A stretch of 18,265 nucleotides of DNA. It comes from CAZEHJ01 sp964512485. Lineage in GTDB: Bacteria > Bacteroidota > Rhodothermia > Rhodothermales > UBA10348. Numbering within the stretch: the first letter of the stretch is position 1; each line of letters opens with the position of its first letter. The translations under genes and the position numbers were made by a program. The notes under the pieces were generated by a model, which saw only the letters and a program-made list of their open reading frames with translations, was not told the origin of the DNA and ran no database searches. Where the stretch lies: positions 1 through 18,265 of the forward strand of contig CAZEHJ010000071.1 in the NCBI GenBank assembly GCA_964512485.1. Reading direction: 5' to 3'. Shown here piece after piece: positions 1-8,426 of this stretch.

Positions 1-1026
1 AAGCACAGAGCCCTGGATCTCGCTCTTAAACAGATCGAAAAAACGTACGGAAAAGGTGCCATAATGCGCCTTGGTGATGAGCCCGCCGTGACAATGGATT
101 CCATCTCGACGGGATCACTGCTTCTCGATTCCGCTTTAGGAATAGGCGGAGTGCCGAGAGGGCGAATTGTCGAAATATTTGGTCCTGAGTCTTCGGGAAA
201 GACTACGTTGGCGACACACATCATTGCCGAAGCGCAAAAAGTAGGTGGATCGTGTGCATTTATCGATGCTGAACACGCCTTTGATGCCAGCTACGCGCAA
301 AAGCTTGGCGTGGATACGGACAATTTGCTTGTCTCTCAGCCTGATACTGGAGAAGACGCTTTGAATATTTGCGACACGCTTGTGCGAAGTGCAGCTCTGG
401 ATGTAATCGTTATCGATTCAGTCGCCGCGCTTGTCCCAAGGGCGGAGATCGAAGGTGATATGGGCGATAGCCACATGGGACTTCAGGCTCGTCTTATGAG
501 TCAGGCTCTCCGGAAGCTCACCGGTACCATCAACAGAACGAATACGGTTCTGATTTTCATCAATCAGATTCGCATGAAGATCGGAGTCATGTTCGGAAGT
601 CCAGAGACTACCACTGGAGGCCGCGCGCTCAAGTTTTACGCATCAGTCAGGATGGACATCAGACGCATTGGAGCCATCAAGGATGGTACGGAAGTAACAG
701 GAAACAGGACTCGCGTAAAGATTGTCAAGAACAAGGTTGCTCCACCTTTCAGGCAGGCAGAATTCGATATCATCTATGGCGAGGGAATTTCCTCACTTGG
801 TGAGTTGATTGACGTTGGTGTTGAACATGAGGTCATCAACAAGTCAGGATCCTGGTTCTCTTACGGAGATATCAAAATCGGGCAGGGCAGAGATGCGACA
901 AAAGCCTGGCTGGCAGACAACGACTCCCTGCGGGAAGAGATTATGGACCGGGTAAAAGAAATCCTGGGACTGATTCCAGAAGCGGAGCCTACAAATGGAG
1001 TTGCTGCTGAACACGCTGAAGTCTAG
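1..1026 (+). CDS. recA: RecA recombinase, 5' end cut off by window edge
   Basis: RecA forms ATP-dependent filaments on single-stranded DNA, drives strand exchange in homologous recombination and triggers LexA-type self-cleavage. The frame is open from base 1, and the first 21 codons (reading KHRALDLALKQIEKTYGKGA) match the normal RecA N-terminal helix, so the ATG at 64 is internal and only about 10-25 residues are missing. Visible landmarks: Walker A GPESSGKT at 181-204, the AEHAFD segment, Walker B VIVIDS, the L1 loop around EGDMGDSHMGLQ, the NQIR motif and the L2 region GSPETTTGGRALKF. The C-terminus ends in the mildly acidic EHAEV. The next gene starts inside the last 32 bases of recA. No recX follows, although recX is a frequent neighbour in other bacteria. 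Family assignment is essentially certain; the true start lies outside the window. Confidence 0.98.
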   Translation, partial: KHRALDLALKQIEKTYGKGAIMRLGDEPAVTMDSISTGSLLLDSALGIGGVPRGRIVEIFGPESSGKTTLATHIIAEAQKVGGSCAFIDAEHAFDASYAQKLGVDTDNLLVSQPDTGEDALNICDTLVRSAALDVIVIDSVAALVPRAEIEGDMGDSHMGLQARLMSQALRKLTGTINRTNTVLIFINQIRMKIGVMFGSPETTTGGRALKFYASVRMDIRRIGAIKDGTEVTGNRTRVKIVKNKVAPPFRQAEFDIIYGEGISSLGELIDVGVEHEVINKSGSWFSYGDIKIGQGRDATKAWLADNDSLREEIMDRVKEILGLIPEAEPTNGVAAEHAEV

Positions 1027-1702
1027 GATCATTCAGGGAGCAGTATTGCTGCTTCTTCTGATTCCCCAAGACTCAAAAGCACAGGAAACTACGGGTAGTC
1101 GGGAAGATGGGAGAGCGTTGGCCACAACGCTCTCCCATATCCAGTTACGGGCGACTTTGCTGGATACTGGAGTTTTCGGAAGGGAAGTAGACCTGTTTTC
1201 TACCATCTACACCAACGATTCGCCTCTGATGTCCGGATGGATGAGAGCTGTCGACACTTCGGCCTATCCGATAATGTTCGGAGCTCCTCCAGCTTATTTT
1301 CTAACGGCAGCTCTACGTGACGATGTTCAACTGCGAGATGCTACTGCTTTTGCACTTGCCTGGATCGGGACTGCCGGCTCGGCTCTCGTATTGAAGAAGG
1401 TTGTCAAAAAGCCTCGACCATATGTCGTAGAACCAGGGGTGACGCGTAAGCTTCATTATGCGTCAGATACCTCTCTGGGAGATTATTCCTCTATGCCATC
1501 CGGTCATGCGGCTCTCTCCGCAGTAATCGCGACCTTCGCCTCTCTGGAGTTCCCCAAATGGTACGTCGTGGCCCCCGCAACCGTGTGGTCGGTCTCTAGC
1601 TCCACATCGAGGATATGGCACGGCGTCCATTATCCGTCTGATGTGTTGGCGGGTACAATTCTCGGAGCTGCAGCGGCTGTCACCGTCCATTCTCTCAAGT
1701 AG
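995..1702 (+). CDS. secreted/membrane PAP2-family phosphatase
   Basis: A 235-residue member of the PAP2 (phosphatidic acid phosphatase type 2 / haloperoxidase-like) superfamily, which removes phosphate from lipid phosphates such as phosphatidate, undecaprenyl diphosphate or lipid A. All three signature motifs are present: K134-x6-R141-P142, P168-S-G-H171 and S205-R-x5-H212-x3-D216; H212 is the expected phospho-acceptor and H171 the acid. The N-terminus looks like a signal peptide (KSR, then a Leu-rich core, then SKA-Q near residue 29), followed by several hydrophobic segments. The active site is therefore expected on the periplasmic side. GGAG at 984-987, 7 nt before the ATG, supports this start, which lies inside recA and implies translational coupling. 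The natural substrate cannot be told from sequence. Confidence 0.9.
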   Translation: MELLLNTLKSRIIQGAVLLLLLIPQDSKAQETTGSREDGRALATTLSHIQLRATLLDTGVFGREVDLFSTIYTNDSPLMSGWMRAVDTSAYPIMFGAPPAYFLTAALRDDVQLRDATAFALAWIGTAGSALVLKKVVKKPRPYVVEPGVTRKLHYASDTSLGDYSSMPSGHAALSAVIATFASLEFPKWYVVAPATVWSVSSSTSRIWHGVHYPSDVLAGTILGAAAAVTVHSLK

Positions 1703-1771
1703 GTTAAAGCGACGCTAGTAACAAGAGGACAGGCTTTCGCGTACGTAGGTCCACAATCATCTTTGCCGCCC

Positions 1772-4144
1772 ATGCTCCTCCGTTTCTCCCTCTTTGTCGT
1801 ACTTCTCCTTTCTGGTTCCTTGACCGATGTATCGGCCCAGATCAGACTCAGCGGTCGGGTTGTGGACGCCGTTTCCGGTGAGAGTCTTCCCGGAGCTTCG
1901 CTGCACATTGAAGGCACCTACACCGGAACGATTACCAATAATCTGGGACAATTCGAACTGATTGTACCTGACGAATCTGTGGCTATCGTCGTCCGATACA
2001 TCGGATACAAATCGGCTCGAGTTGGATTGAGTTCGGACACATCAGAAGCGCTGTTGATTCGTCTAGAGCGCACCACTATTGACCTGCCTGAGATCACTAT
2101 TACGGGCGAGGATCCGGCAATCGGGATCATGCGTCGCGTCATTGAGGAGAAGCACAAATGGCGAGCAGAATTACAGACCTATGTCGTCAACGCGTATAAC
2201 CGCTTCAGGATGGAAAACGACACCGGAATCGTCTCCATCTGGGAAAGCAGCACCCGTGCCTTCTGGGACCGAGAACGTGGAGTGAGAGAGGTATCGCTCT
2301 GGCAGCAAAGGACAAAAAACTCCGAGTTCGATGACGTAATGCCTGCTGCTCTGTTCGTGCTCAACCTTTACGATGACGACGTGGAGGTAGCAGGACACCG
2401 GCTTATGGGGGTCACGCATCCCAATGCTCTGAAACACTACCGATTCAAATTGGAGTCTATTCAGGCCCGCGATGAAAAGGAAGTCTACATCATTGATGTC
2501 GCCCCAAGAAGCAGGACAGCTGCAGGATTTGTAGGAAAACTCTCTGTGCTCGACGGCGACTATGCTCTTCTTTCTGCCGATCTCAGGCCGGGAGAATCGT
2601 TTCTGTTTCCGCCTCCCATTCAGGAAATAGCCGTTCATTATCGGCAGCAATTTTCGCCGTTTGGAGGATCTACGTGGCTACCAATCGACCTGCAGACCGA
2701 GATGGACGTAAAAGTTGGACTGGCGGGGATACTGGAGTTTCCAACATTTCGCATCCGCCAGTTGTCTCGGCTTTCAGATTTTGAAATCAATGTCCCGCTT
2801 CCGGATTCTTTGTACGAATCCGATGACATGATCGTGGTGGATTCGAGTATTGTCGCCATCGAAACCCGTCCTCCTGAGCTGGTTGGAGTCCCTCTCACGG
2901 TCGAGGAAGAATTGGCTTATGCCACTATAGACTCTTCCTTTACTGTTGAAAAAGCATTCAAACCAACCGGAGCTCTGTCAAGATTCGTTGATGTCGAAGA
3001 CGACAATGGAGACGGATCTTCGTCGGGAGGAGGCGTTTCGCGCTCAATGAGCAAGCTGAATCTCAATCTCGCTCCGGATCTGTGGTATAATCGGGTTGAA
3101 GGCCTCCATTCGGGTGTTCGCGCGAGTCTGCGACCTGTTTCTTGGCTTCGTTTCCTTGGCATGTACGGATACGAGTCAGCCAGAAAGGCGAGCAGTTACG
3201 GTGGCGGTATCCGGGTCGGAAACAGGCGGAGTATTACCGTACAATGGGCCGATGAAACGGTCACGCGTTACGAGTCCCAGACCAAGAGTCGGTTCCTGAA
3301 TTCGGCAGATGTGATGATCGGCGAAACCGACTACTTCGACTATCACAGAAGAAGGGGTTTCGAGGGAATATTGCGGATCAGGGATGTTTTCGATTCCGGC
3401 GTGGAAGCGAACCTAACATATGTGGCCGAGGAGCACACTTCTCTGAAGCAAAATCTGACATCGTCGTTGCTTGGTGTAGATATCCCAACTGATATAAATC
3501 TTCCTGTAGAAGAGGGAACGCTACAGTATGCCAGACTGAAATTGAGAAGGGAATATGACTGGATTCCGGTTCCGGTAGGCCCTCAAAAAGCCTTTGAACT
3601 GGAAATCGAGAAAGGACTCGGAGGAGAAATCGCAGACGGTGGGGATTATTTGAGAGCCCAGGGATCGGCTTTCTGGAGATTCAACACTTTTTTCGGCAGA
3701 AGACTTCTTCCCAATGTTTTGGAACTACGTGTCGTGGCAGGCGCAGCAGCCGGGACAGTACCGGTTCAGAAAATGGGAATCGTGGACGGCGCATCGATGC
3801 TCACCAATTTTGGAAGTATCAAGACGCTTGAAAATGCTCCCTATGAGGGAGATAGATGGGCGCTACTGGCATGGGAGCACTCATTCCGAACAGTTCCGTT
3901 CGAATGGATGGACTGGGACTGGCCGATACGCAAGCACTGGAACGTGATTGTAACTGGTGCTCATGGGTGGTCGGATGTTCAAGATTATGATCTGTCCGAG
4001 GGGCCGGTATACGTATCCGACGGCATCCACCATGAAGTGGGACTATCTCTTTCGGGCATTTTCACCGTCCTTCGTATCGACAGCTCATGGAGGCTCGACC
4101 AACCAGGATTCCGGTTCGGATTCTCGATGGCCCGGATCTTTTAG
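1772..4144 (+). CDS. DUF5686-type surface protein with carboxypeptidase-like regulatory domain
   Basis: A predicted exported protein of 790 residues. The ATG at 1772 was chosen over an in-frame TTG at 1763 because it gives a compact signal peptide (MLLRF, a Val/Leu core, VSA-Q at about residue 23). Residues about 24-105 form a carboxypeptidase-D-regulatory-like beta-sandwich, with the typical GRVVDAVSGESLPGASLHIE start, TITNNLGQF and a YIGYKS segment, as found at the N-terminus of many Bacteroidota outer-membrane proteins. The rest resembles the DUF5686 family: a region of short strands, then a C-terminal part rich in alternating Tyr/Arg strands ending in FRFGFSMARIF, an aromatic terminus typical of outer-membrane beta-barrels. 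No TonB plug domain is evident. Function in this family is poorly known; surface or envelope location is inferred. There are 69 bp between the PAP2 stop and this start, so the two could be cotranscribed. Confidence 0.82.
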   Translation: MLLRFSLFVVLLLSGSLTDVSAQIRLSGRVVDAVSGESLPGASLHIEGTYTGTITNNLGQFELIVPDESVAIVVRYIGYKSARVGLSSDTSEALLIRLERTTIDLPEITITGEDPAIGIMRRVIEEKHKWRAELQTYVVNAYNRFRMENDTGIVSIWESSTRAFWDRERGVREVSLWQQRTKNSEFDDVMPAALFVLNLYDDDVEVAGHRLMGVTHPNALKHYRFKLESIQARDEKEVYIIDVAPRSRTAAGFVGKLSVLDGDYALLSADLRPGESFLFPPPIQEIAVHYRQQFSPFGGSTWLPIDLQTEMDVKVGLAGILEFPTFRIRQLSRLSDFEINVPLPDSLYESDDMIVVDSSIVAIETRPPELVGVPLTVEEELAYATIDSSFTVEKAFKPTGALSRFVDVEDDNGDGSSSGGGVSRSMSKLNLNLAPDLWYNRVEGLHSGVRASLRPVSWLRFLGMYGYESARKASSYGGGIRVGNRRSITVQWADETVTRYESQTKSRFLNSADVMIGETDYFDYHRRRGFEGILRIRDVFDSGVEANLTYVAEEHTSLKQNLTSSLLGVDIPTDINLPVEEGTLQYARLKLRREYDWIPVPVGPQKAFELEIEKGLGGEIADGGDYLRAQGSAFWRFNTFFGRRLLPNVLELRVVAGAAAGTVPVQKMGIVDGASMLTNFGSIKTLENAPYEGDRWALLAWEHSFRTVPFEWMDWDWPIRKHWNVIVTGAHGWSDVQDYDLSEGPVYVSDGIHHEVGLSLSGIFTVLRIDSSWRLDQPGFRFGFSMARIF

Positions 4145-4166
4145 GCATCGAATTGCAGTAAAGGGC

Positions 4167-5063
4167 CTACGGTCCTCCTTGATTTGAGTCTTCGTTCGTT
4201 ACAATCGGACGATCACCGGAGCTGATCCATCCGCTCCAGGAAGCCGCATATAGTTTTGGCATCGGAAGGCCGGCAATTTGGGACGCCAGAATGTTGTGGC
4301 AAGCGGTAACCCCGGATCCGCAGTAGAATGCGAGCGGCCTCGGCGGACTGTCGTCATCAAGAAGAGGGGTAAAACGCACTTTGAGATCGTCCGGGCTCTT
4401 GAACATCATTTCGTCGGTGAGATTGTCCATCCACGGTCGGTTAATCGCTCCAGGAATATGGCCTGCGACGGGATCTATGGGTTCTTCCAAACCCAGATAG
4501 CGCTGAGAGGCTCGGGAATCAATGAGCGCAACGTCAGCAGAGAGTACCTGATCGACAGAGATCTCCAATTGGGGATCTTCGACTGCTTCCAACATGGTGC
4601 CTTCTGCCGTGGGAATGTTCGCTTGCTCACTCAGCGGAGCGGTATCGACGAGAAACCCTCCAGCCACCCAGGAACTCCAACCTCCGTCCAGTACACAGAC
4701 AGACAAATGTCCCAGCCTGTGCATCAACCACCAGAGGCGAGATGCAAAGGCCCCACCAAAATCGTCATAGGCGACAACCAGGGTATCGTCACTCACGCCA
4801 CTCTCTGTCAGATACGCCAAAAAATAATCCATATCTGGCAACGGATGTCTACCCTGAGAACCGTCGCCTACCGGTGATGAAAGATCATTGTCCAGATGCG
4901 CGTAACGAGACCCCGGAATACGGGATTCTGCAAACTGAGAAGCGCCTTCATTGGGATCGGCAAGGGAAAAGCGACAATCGAAAATGGCGACGTGCTCGTC
5001 ATTCAAGATATCATTCAACTTCGAGGCCGAAATAATGGGAGAGATCCTGTCTGAAAAGGTCAT
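4167..5063 (-). CDS. two-domain rhodanese sulfurtransferase (SseA/MST type)
   Basis: Encodes 298 residues as a tandem pair of rhodanese domains, the layout of thiosulfate and 3-mercaptopyruvate sulfurtransferases, which move sulfane sulfur to cyanide or thiol acceptors in the cytoplasm. The N-terminal domain shows VAIFDCRF, a GSRYAHLDNDLS segment and VVAYDDFGG, where an inactive first domain is expected. The C-terminal domain has the active loop C248-G-S-G-V-T-A, the form characteristic of 3-mercaptopyruvate sulfurtransferases such as SseA, preceded by HIPGAINRPW. An upstream in-frame GTG at 5075 would add four residues; the ATG at 5063 is preferred. It is convergent with the DUF5686 gene (22 bp apart) and divergent from mutS. 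Substrate preference is inferred from the loop sequence only. Confidence 0.9.
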   Translation of the reverse strand: MTFSDRISPIISASKLNDILNDEHVAIFDCRFSLADPNEGASQFAESRIPGSRYAHLDNDLSSPVGDGSQGRHPLPDMDYFLAYLTESGVSDDTLVVAYDDFGGAFASRLWWLMHRLGHLSVCVLDGGWSSWVAGGFLVDTAPLSEQANIPTAEGTMLEAVEDPQLEISVDQVLSADVALIDSRASQRYLGLEEPIDPVAGHIPGAINRPWMDNLTDEMMFKSPDDLKVRFTPLLDDDSPPRPLAFYCGSGVTACHNILASQIAGLPMPKLYAASWSGWISSGDRPIVTNEDSNQGGP

Positions 5064-5082
5064 TCGGTTATCCACAACACCT

Positions 5083-5112
5083 TTTGATTCACTGGGATTG
5101 AGCGTAGCTTCG
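5083..5112 (+). promoter_or_regulatory. possible Bacteroidota-type promoter for mutS
   Basis: TTTG at 5083-5086 is followed 18 nt later by TAGCTTCG at 5105-5112, one base off the TAnnTTTG -7 element described for Bacteroidota, whose partner is a -33 TTTG about 19-21 nt upstream. The placement, about 50 nt before the mutS ATG in a divergent intergenic region, is right, but the spacing is slightly short and the motif is weak. Treat as a candidate only. Confidence 0.2.
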
Positions 5113-5165
5113 CTGCTCTGCCAAGATACGTATCCCTGAATCCCGTTTTTCGCTGGACCCTTCTC

Positions 5166-7841
5166 ATGTCAATCGCTGCAGAAAGCAAAAGAAACAAGGG
5201 CCAAACCCCTCTGATGCGGCAATACTATGCGGTTAAGGATCGCCATCCGGGGACCATTCTGTTGTTTCGAATGGGTGATTTCTACGAGACTTTTGAAGAG
5301 GATGCAGAACAGGTTCACTCGGTTCTGGGCATCACACTGACCAAACGGAGCAACGGCTCGGCCTCCGAAGTCAGCCTCGCCGGATTTCCCTATCACGCGC
5401 TGGATACCTACCTCCCCAAACTGGTGCGCGCTGGATACAGAGTTGCCATCTGTGAACAGCTTGAGGCTCCTTCGAAAGGCAAGAAAATCGTCAACAGGGA
5501 TGTGGTCGAGGTTGTCACACCCGGGGTCTCAACACGAAGTCAATTACTTGACCCTAAACAGGCGACCTATCTGGCGTCGGTCCACATCGAAGAAGTCGGG
5601 ACTGGCAAGAGAAAGCAACTTGTGTGTGGAGTTTCCTACGCCGATGTGTCGACGGGCGAGTTTCGTGTGGCTGAAATTGGGATAGACGACCTCGAGACGT
5701 TCCTTCGCGGCATCGGACCCGCCGAAATTCTTTGCGTTCGGTCTCTGAGAGACACCGTAGAAGGATTTGGATTCCGCTCCGAAATGCTGACTCCCGTCGA
5801 AGATTGGGTTTATGGCCCCGAATATTCAGAGGGAGTCCTGACTGAACATTTTCAGGTACACTCACTGAAGGGATTTGGAGTCGAAAATATGAGTGTCGGA
5901 GTGATGGCCGCCGGCGCGCTGCTTCACTACGTCCAGGAGACCCAGAAAGGAAGCCTTCCGCAGATCAGGCGTATCGAAGTTTATGACGAGGGAGAATTCA
6001 TGCCCCTCGATATTCAGACTCTCAGAAATCTGGAACTGGTTTCCAATACCCACACCGGGGGAAGGGATGGATCGCTGGTATCCATTTTGGACGACTCCCG
6101 TACTCCGATGGGCGCGCGAATGATGCGACGCTGGCTCATTCGCCCTCTCAGGAATCTGGATGCCATTCGAAAGAGACAGGACGCAGTGGATGCGTTCTTC
6201 TCTTCGAGGTCGATGCGTGGCGATATTCGAGATTATCTGAAGACAGTCGGGGATCTCGAACGAAGTTCTGTGCGCATCAGCACAGGACGGGCCACTCCCA
6301 GGGATCTTTCAGGTTTGAATCTGGCACTTCAGAATCTTCCGAAAATTGTGAGCCTCCTGGCGGAATCTTCCCTGGAGTCGCTTACCGCGTATGCAGGTCG
6401 ATTTGAGGATTGCAATGATCTGGTGACTCTGATCAGTGAGGCCCTGGCGGACGAACCACCTGCCGCCCTTAAAGACGGCGGTGTGATGCGAGAAGGATTC
6501 GCACCCGAGTTGGACGAGCTTCGGGAAATGGCACGGGGCGGAAAGCAGTGGCTCGCAGATCTTCAGCAAGCAGAAGCTCTTCGAACGGGAATCAGCTCTC
6601 TGAAAATCAGCTACAACAAGGTATTCGGCTACTATCTAGAAGTCACCAATGCTCACAAAGACAAAGTCCCGCCTGAATACATCAGGAAACAGACGCTCGT
6701 CAACGCCGAACGGTACATAACCGAGGAGTTGAAGGAGTTTGAGGAGAATATTCTCGGGGCCCAGGAAAAACTTCGGGATCTGGAGGCCAGGCTGTTTGCA
6801 GAACTTCGAGACGAGCTGGCCACTCACATCGACCGGATTCAGATCAATGCGAACCTGCTGGCTCAGTTGGACGTGCTGTCTTCTCTCGCGGAAGTGGCGT
6901 CATCACTGAATTTTGTGAAGCCACTGATCCACACGGGGTCCGATCTCGAGATTGAAGATGGTCGCCACCCGGTCGTCGAAGCATCGCTTCTCCCGGGGCA
7001 GCCGTTCATACCCAATTCGGTGAAAATGAGTCAGGACAAAGAACAAATCCTGATAATTACCGGGCCAAATATGGCGGGTAAGAGTGTTGTTCTGCGCCAA
7101 GTCGGTCTGATTGTTCTTCTGGCTCAGATTGGTTCATTTGTCCCGGCCAAGAAGGCTCGGATTGGACTTGTGGATCGCATATTCACCCGTGTCGGAGCTT
7201 CAGACAATCTGGCTGCCGGTGAAAGCACCTTTCTGGTTGAAATGAACGAGACGGCCAACATTCTGAATAATGCTTCAGATCGGTCTCTTATTCTCTTGGA
7301 CGAAGTCGGTCGGGGAACGAGCACATTTGATGGTTTGTCCATTGCCTGGGCTCTGGTTGAGTATCTGCACGGCGAGGAGAGAGTCGCAGCCCGAACGCTG
7401 TTCGCCACGCACTACCATGAGTTGAACGAACTCGAAAACCATCTGGAAAGAGTCCGAAATTTCAGGATTCAAGTGCAGGAGCATAATGGCAAAGTTATTT
7501 TTCTGCGAAAGCTCGTCAGAGGCGGAGCCGATCACTCGTACGGTATCGAAGTTGCCAGGATGGCGGGATTGCCTGGAGGCCTGCTGGACAGATCGAGGCA
7601 GATCCTAAATGAACTCGAAAAGCAGGATCTCGAAATTGGTAGCGGCGACTTTTCTGCCATGGCTGAACGGATAGGGGAGTCGGCGTTTGAAGGCTCGCAA
7701 ATGTCTCTGTTCATTGCCGAGCCGGATCCGAAAATGCAGGAGATCATGGACGCAGTCGTGTCACTGGATCCAGATTCGATGACCCCAATAGACGCATTGT
7801 TAATGCTTTCCCGATTGCACCAGCTGGCAAAAGACGCATGA
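5166..7841 (+). CDS. mutS: DNA mismatch repair protein MutS
   Basis: MutS recognises mismatches and small loops and recruits MutL through an ATP-driven clamp switch. At 891 residues it is close to the usual MutS length. The mismatch-binding domain has the F39-Y-E41 motif (GDFYETF), so this is the mismatch-repair MutS1 type and not MutS2. Connector, lever and clamp regions follow. The ATPase has Walker A G633-PNMAGK-S640, the GASDNLAAGESTF signature, Walker B LILLDEVGRGTSTFDG and the ATHYHEL switch histidine. The Ala in GPNMAGKS is usual in Bacteroidota. The C-terminus keeps the short TPIDALLML helix implicated in oligomerisation in other MutS proteins. There is no Shine-Dalgarno before the ATG. 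The stop overlaps the next start as ATGA. Confidence 0.98.
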   Translation: MSIAAESKRNKGQTPLMRQYYAVKDRHPGTILLFRMGDFYETFEEDAEQVHSVLGITLTKRSNGSASEVSLAGFPYHALDTYLPKLVRAGYRVAICEQLEAPSKGKKIVNRDVVEVVTPGVSTRSQLLDPKQATYLASVHIEEVGTGKRKQLVCGVSYADVSTGEFRVAEIGIDDLETFLRGIGPAEILCVRSLRDTVEGFGFRSEMLTPVEDWVYGPEYSEGVLTEHFQVHSLKGFGVENMSVGVMAAGALLHYVQETQKGSLPQIRRIEVYDEGEFMPLDIQTLRNLELVSNTHTGGRDGSLVSILDDSRTPMGARMMRRWLIRPLRNLDAIRKRQDAVDAFFSSRSMRGDIRDYLKTVGDLERSSVRISTGRATPRDLSGLNLALQNLPKIVSLLAESSLESLTAYAGRFEDCNDLVTLISEALADEPPAALKDGGVMREGFAPELDELREMARGGKQWLADLQQAEALRTGISSLKISYNKVFGYYLEVTNAHKDKVPPEYIRKQTLVNAERYITEELKEFEENILGAQEKLRDLEARLFAELRDELATHIDRIQINANLLAQLDVLSSLAEVASSLNFVKPLIHTGSDLEIEDGRHPVVEASLLPGQPFIPNSVKMSQDKEQILIITGPNMAGKSVVLRQVGLIVLLAQIGSFVPAKKARIGLVDRIFTRVGASDNLAAGESTFLVEMNETANILNNASDRSLILLDEVGRGTSTFDGLSIAWALVEYLHGEERVAARTLFATHYHELNELENHLERVRNFRIQVQEHNGKVIFLRKLVRGGADHSYGIEVARMAGLPGGLLDRSRQILNELEKQDLEIGSGDFSAMAERIGESAFEGSQMSLFIAEPDPKMQEIMDAVVSLDPDSMTPIDALLMLSRLHQLAKDA

Positions 7842-8380
7842 TTCGAGAATTTATCGGGGTACATCCAGTTCTGGATGAATCCAATTTCGTTGCTGAAACT
7901 GCCGCCGTGATAGGTGACGTACACCTTGGACGGGATTCGTCTGTATGGTTCAGCGCAACGGTGCGTGGAGATGTCCACCGAATACGCATTGGTGAACGAT
8001 CAAACATTCAGGACAACGCCGTTGTTCACGTGACAAACCAAACGGCTCCTACTACGATCGGTAGCGCTGTGACCGTCGGTCATTCGGCCATCGTCCACGG
8101 GTGCACAATCGAAGATCAGGTTCTGGTTGGAATGGGAGCCATCATTCTGGATCATGCTGTGATTGGATCCAGAAGTATCGTCGGGGCTGGTGCCCTGGTG
8201 ACAGGAGGCATCCAGATTCCGGAAGAGTCGCTGGTTCTGGGATCACCCGCTCGCGTAGTAAGAAAGTTGACGCCCGAGGAAATCGACTCCATCATTTCGT
8301 ACTCAGATAATTATGTGAAGTACAAAGACATATATCTGGGAAGGAGTGTGCCGGACTCGAATCCATTCTACGATCAGTAA
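7838..8380 (+). CDS. gamma-carbonic-anhydrase-like hexapeptide-repeat protein
   Basis: A 180-residue left-handed beta-helix protein of the gamma-carbonic anhydrase/YrdA/PaaY family, which assemble as trimers with a metal between subunits. Hexapeptide repeats run from about residue 18 to 130. The three expected metal-binding histidines are present (H64 in VVHV, H82 and H87 in VGHSAIVHGC), as are the conserved R43, D45, Q58 and D59 that match the active-site framework of the archaeal enzyme Cam. Its catalytic acidic loop is not obvious, as in the shorter YrdA-like members. Metal binding is therefore likely, while carbonic anhydrase activity is uncertain. The start codon overlaps the mutS stop by 4 bp (ATGA), so translation is probably coupled, although no functional link to mismatch repair is known. 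Confidence 0.9.
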   Translation: MIREFIGVHPVLDESNFVAETAAVIGDVHLGRDSSVWFSATVRGDVHRIRIGERSNIQDNAVVHVTNQTAPTTIGSAVTVGHSAIVHGCTIEDQVLVGMGAIILDHAVIGSRSIVGAGALVTGGIQIPEESLVLGSPARVVRKLTPEEIDSIISYSDNYVKYKDIYLGRSVPDSNPFYDQ

Positions 8381-8426
8381 AATCGAATCGGCCGCATCGT
8401 CGGTCTCAATTGAAAGCAAGTAGTCA

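Noticed and set aside
4162..4176. Hairpin AGGGCC-TAC-GGTCCT between convergent genes
   Set aside because: It is short, has a wobble pair, overlaps the sulfurtransferase stop and lacks a T-run, so it is not convincing as a terminator.
4278..4877. Open frame of 199 codons on the plus strand
   Set aside because: It lies wholly opposite the well-supported sulfurtransferase and has no recognisable domain.
5106..5115. AGCTTCGCTG seen here, at 1894-1903 and at 16447-16456, as a possible dispersed repeat
   Set aside because: One copy is ordinary coding sequence, flanks do not match, and a short shared hairpin core can arise by chance.
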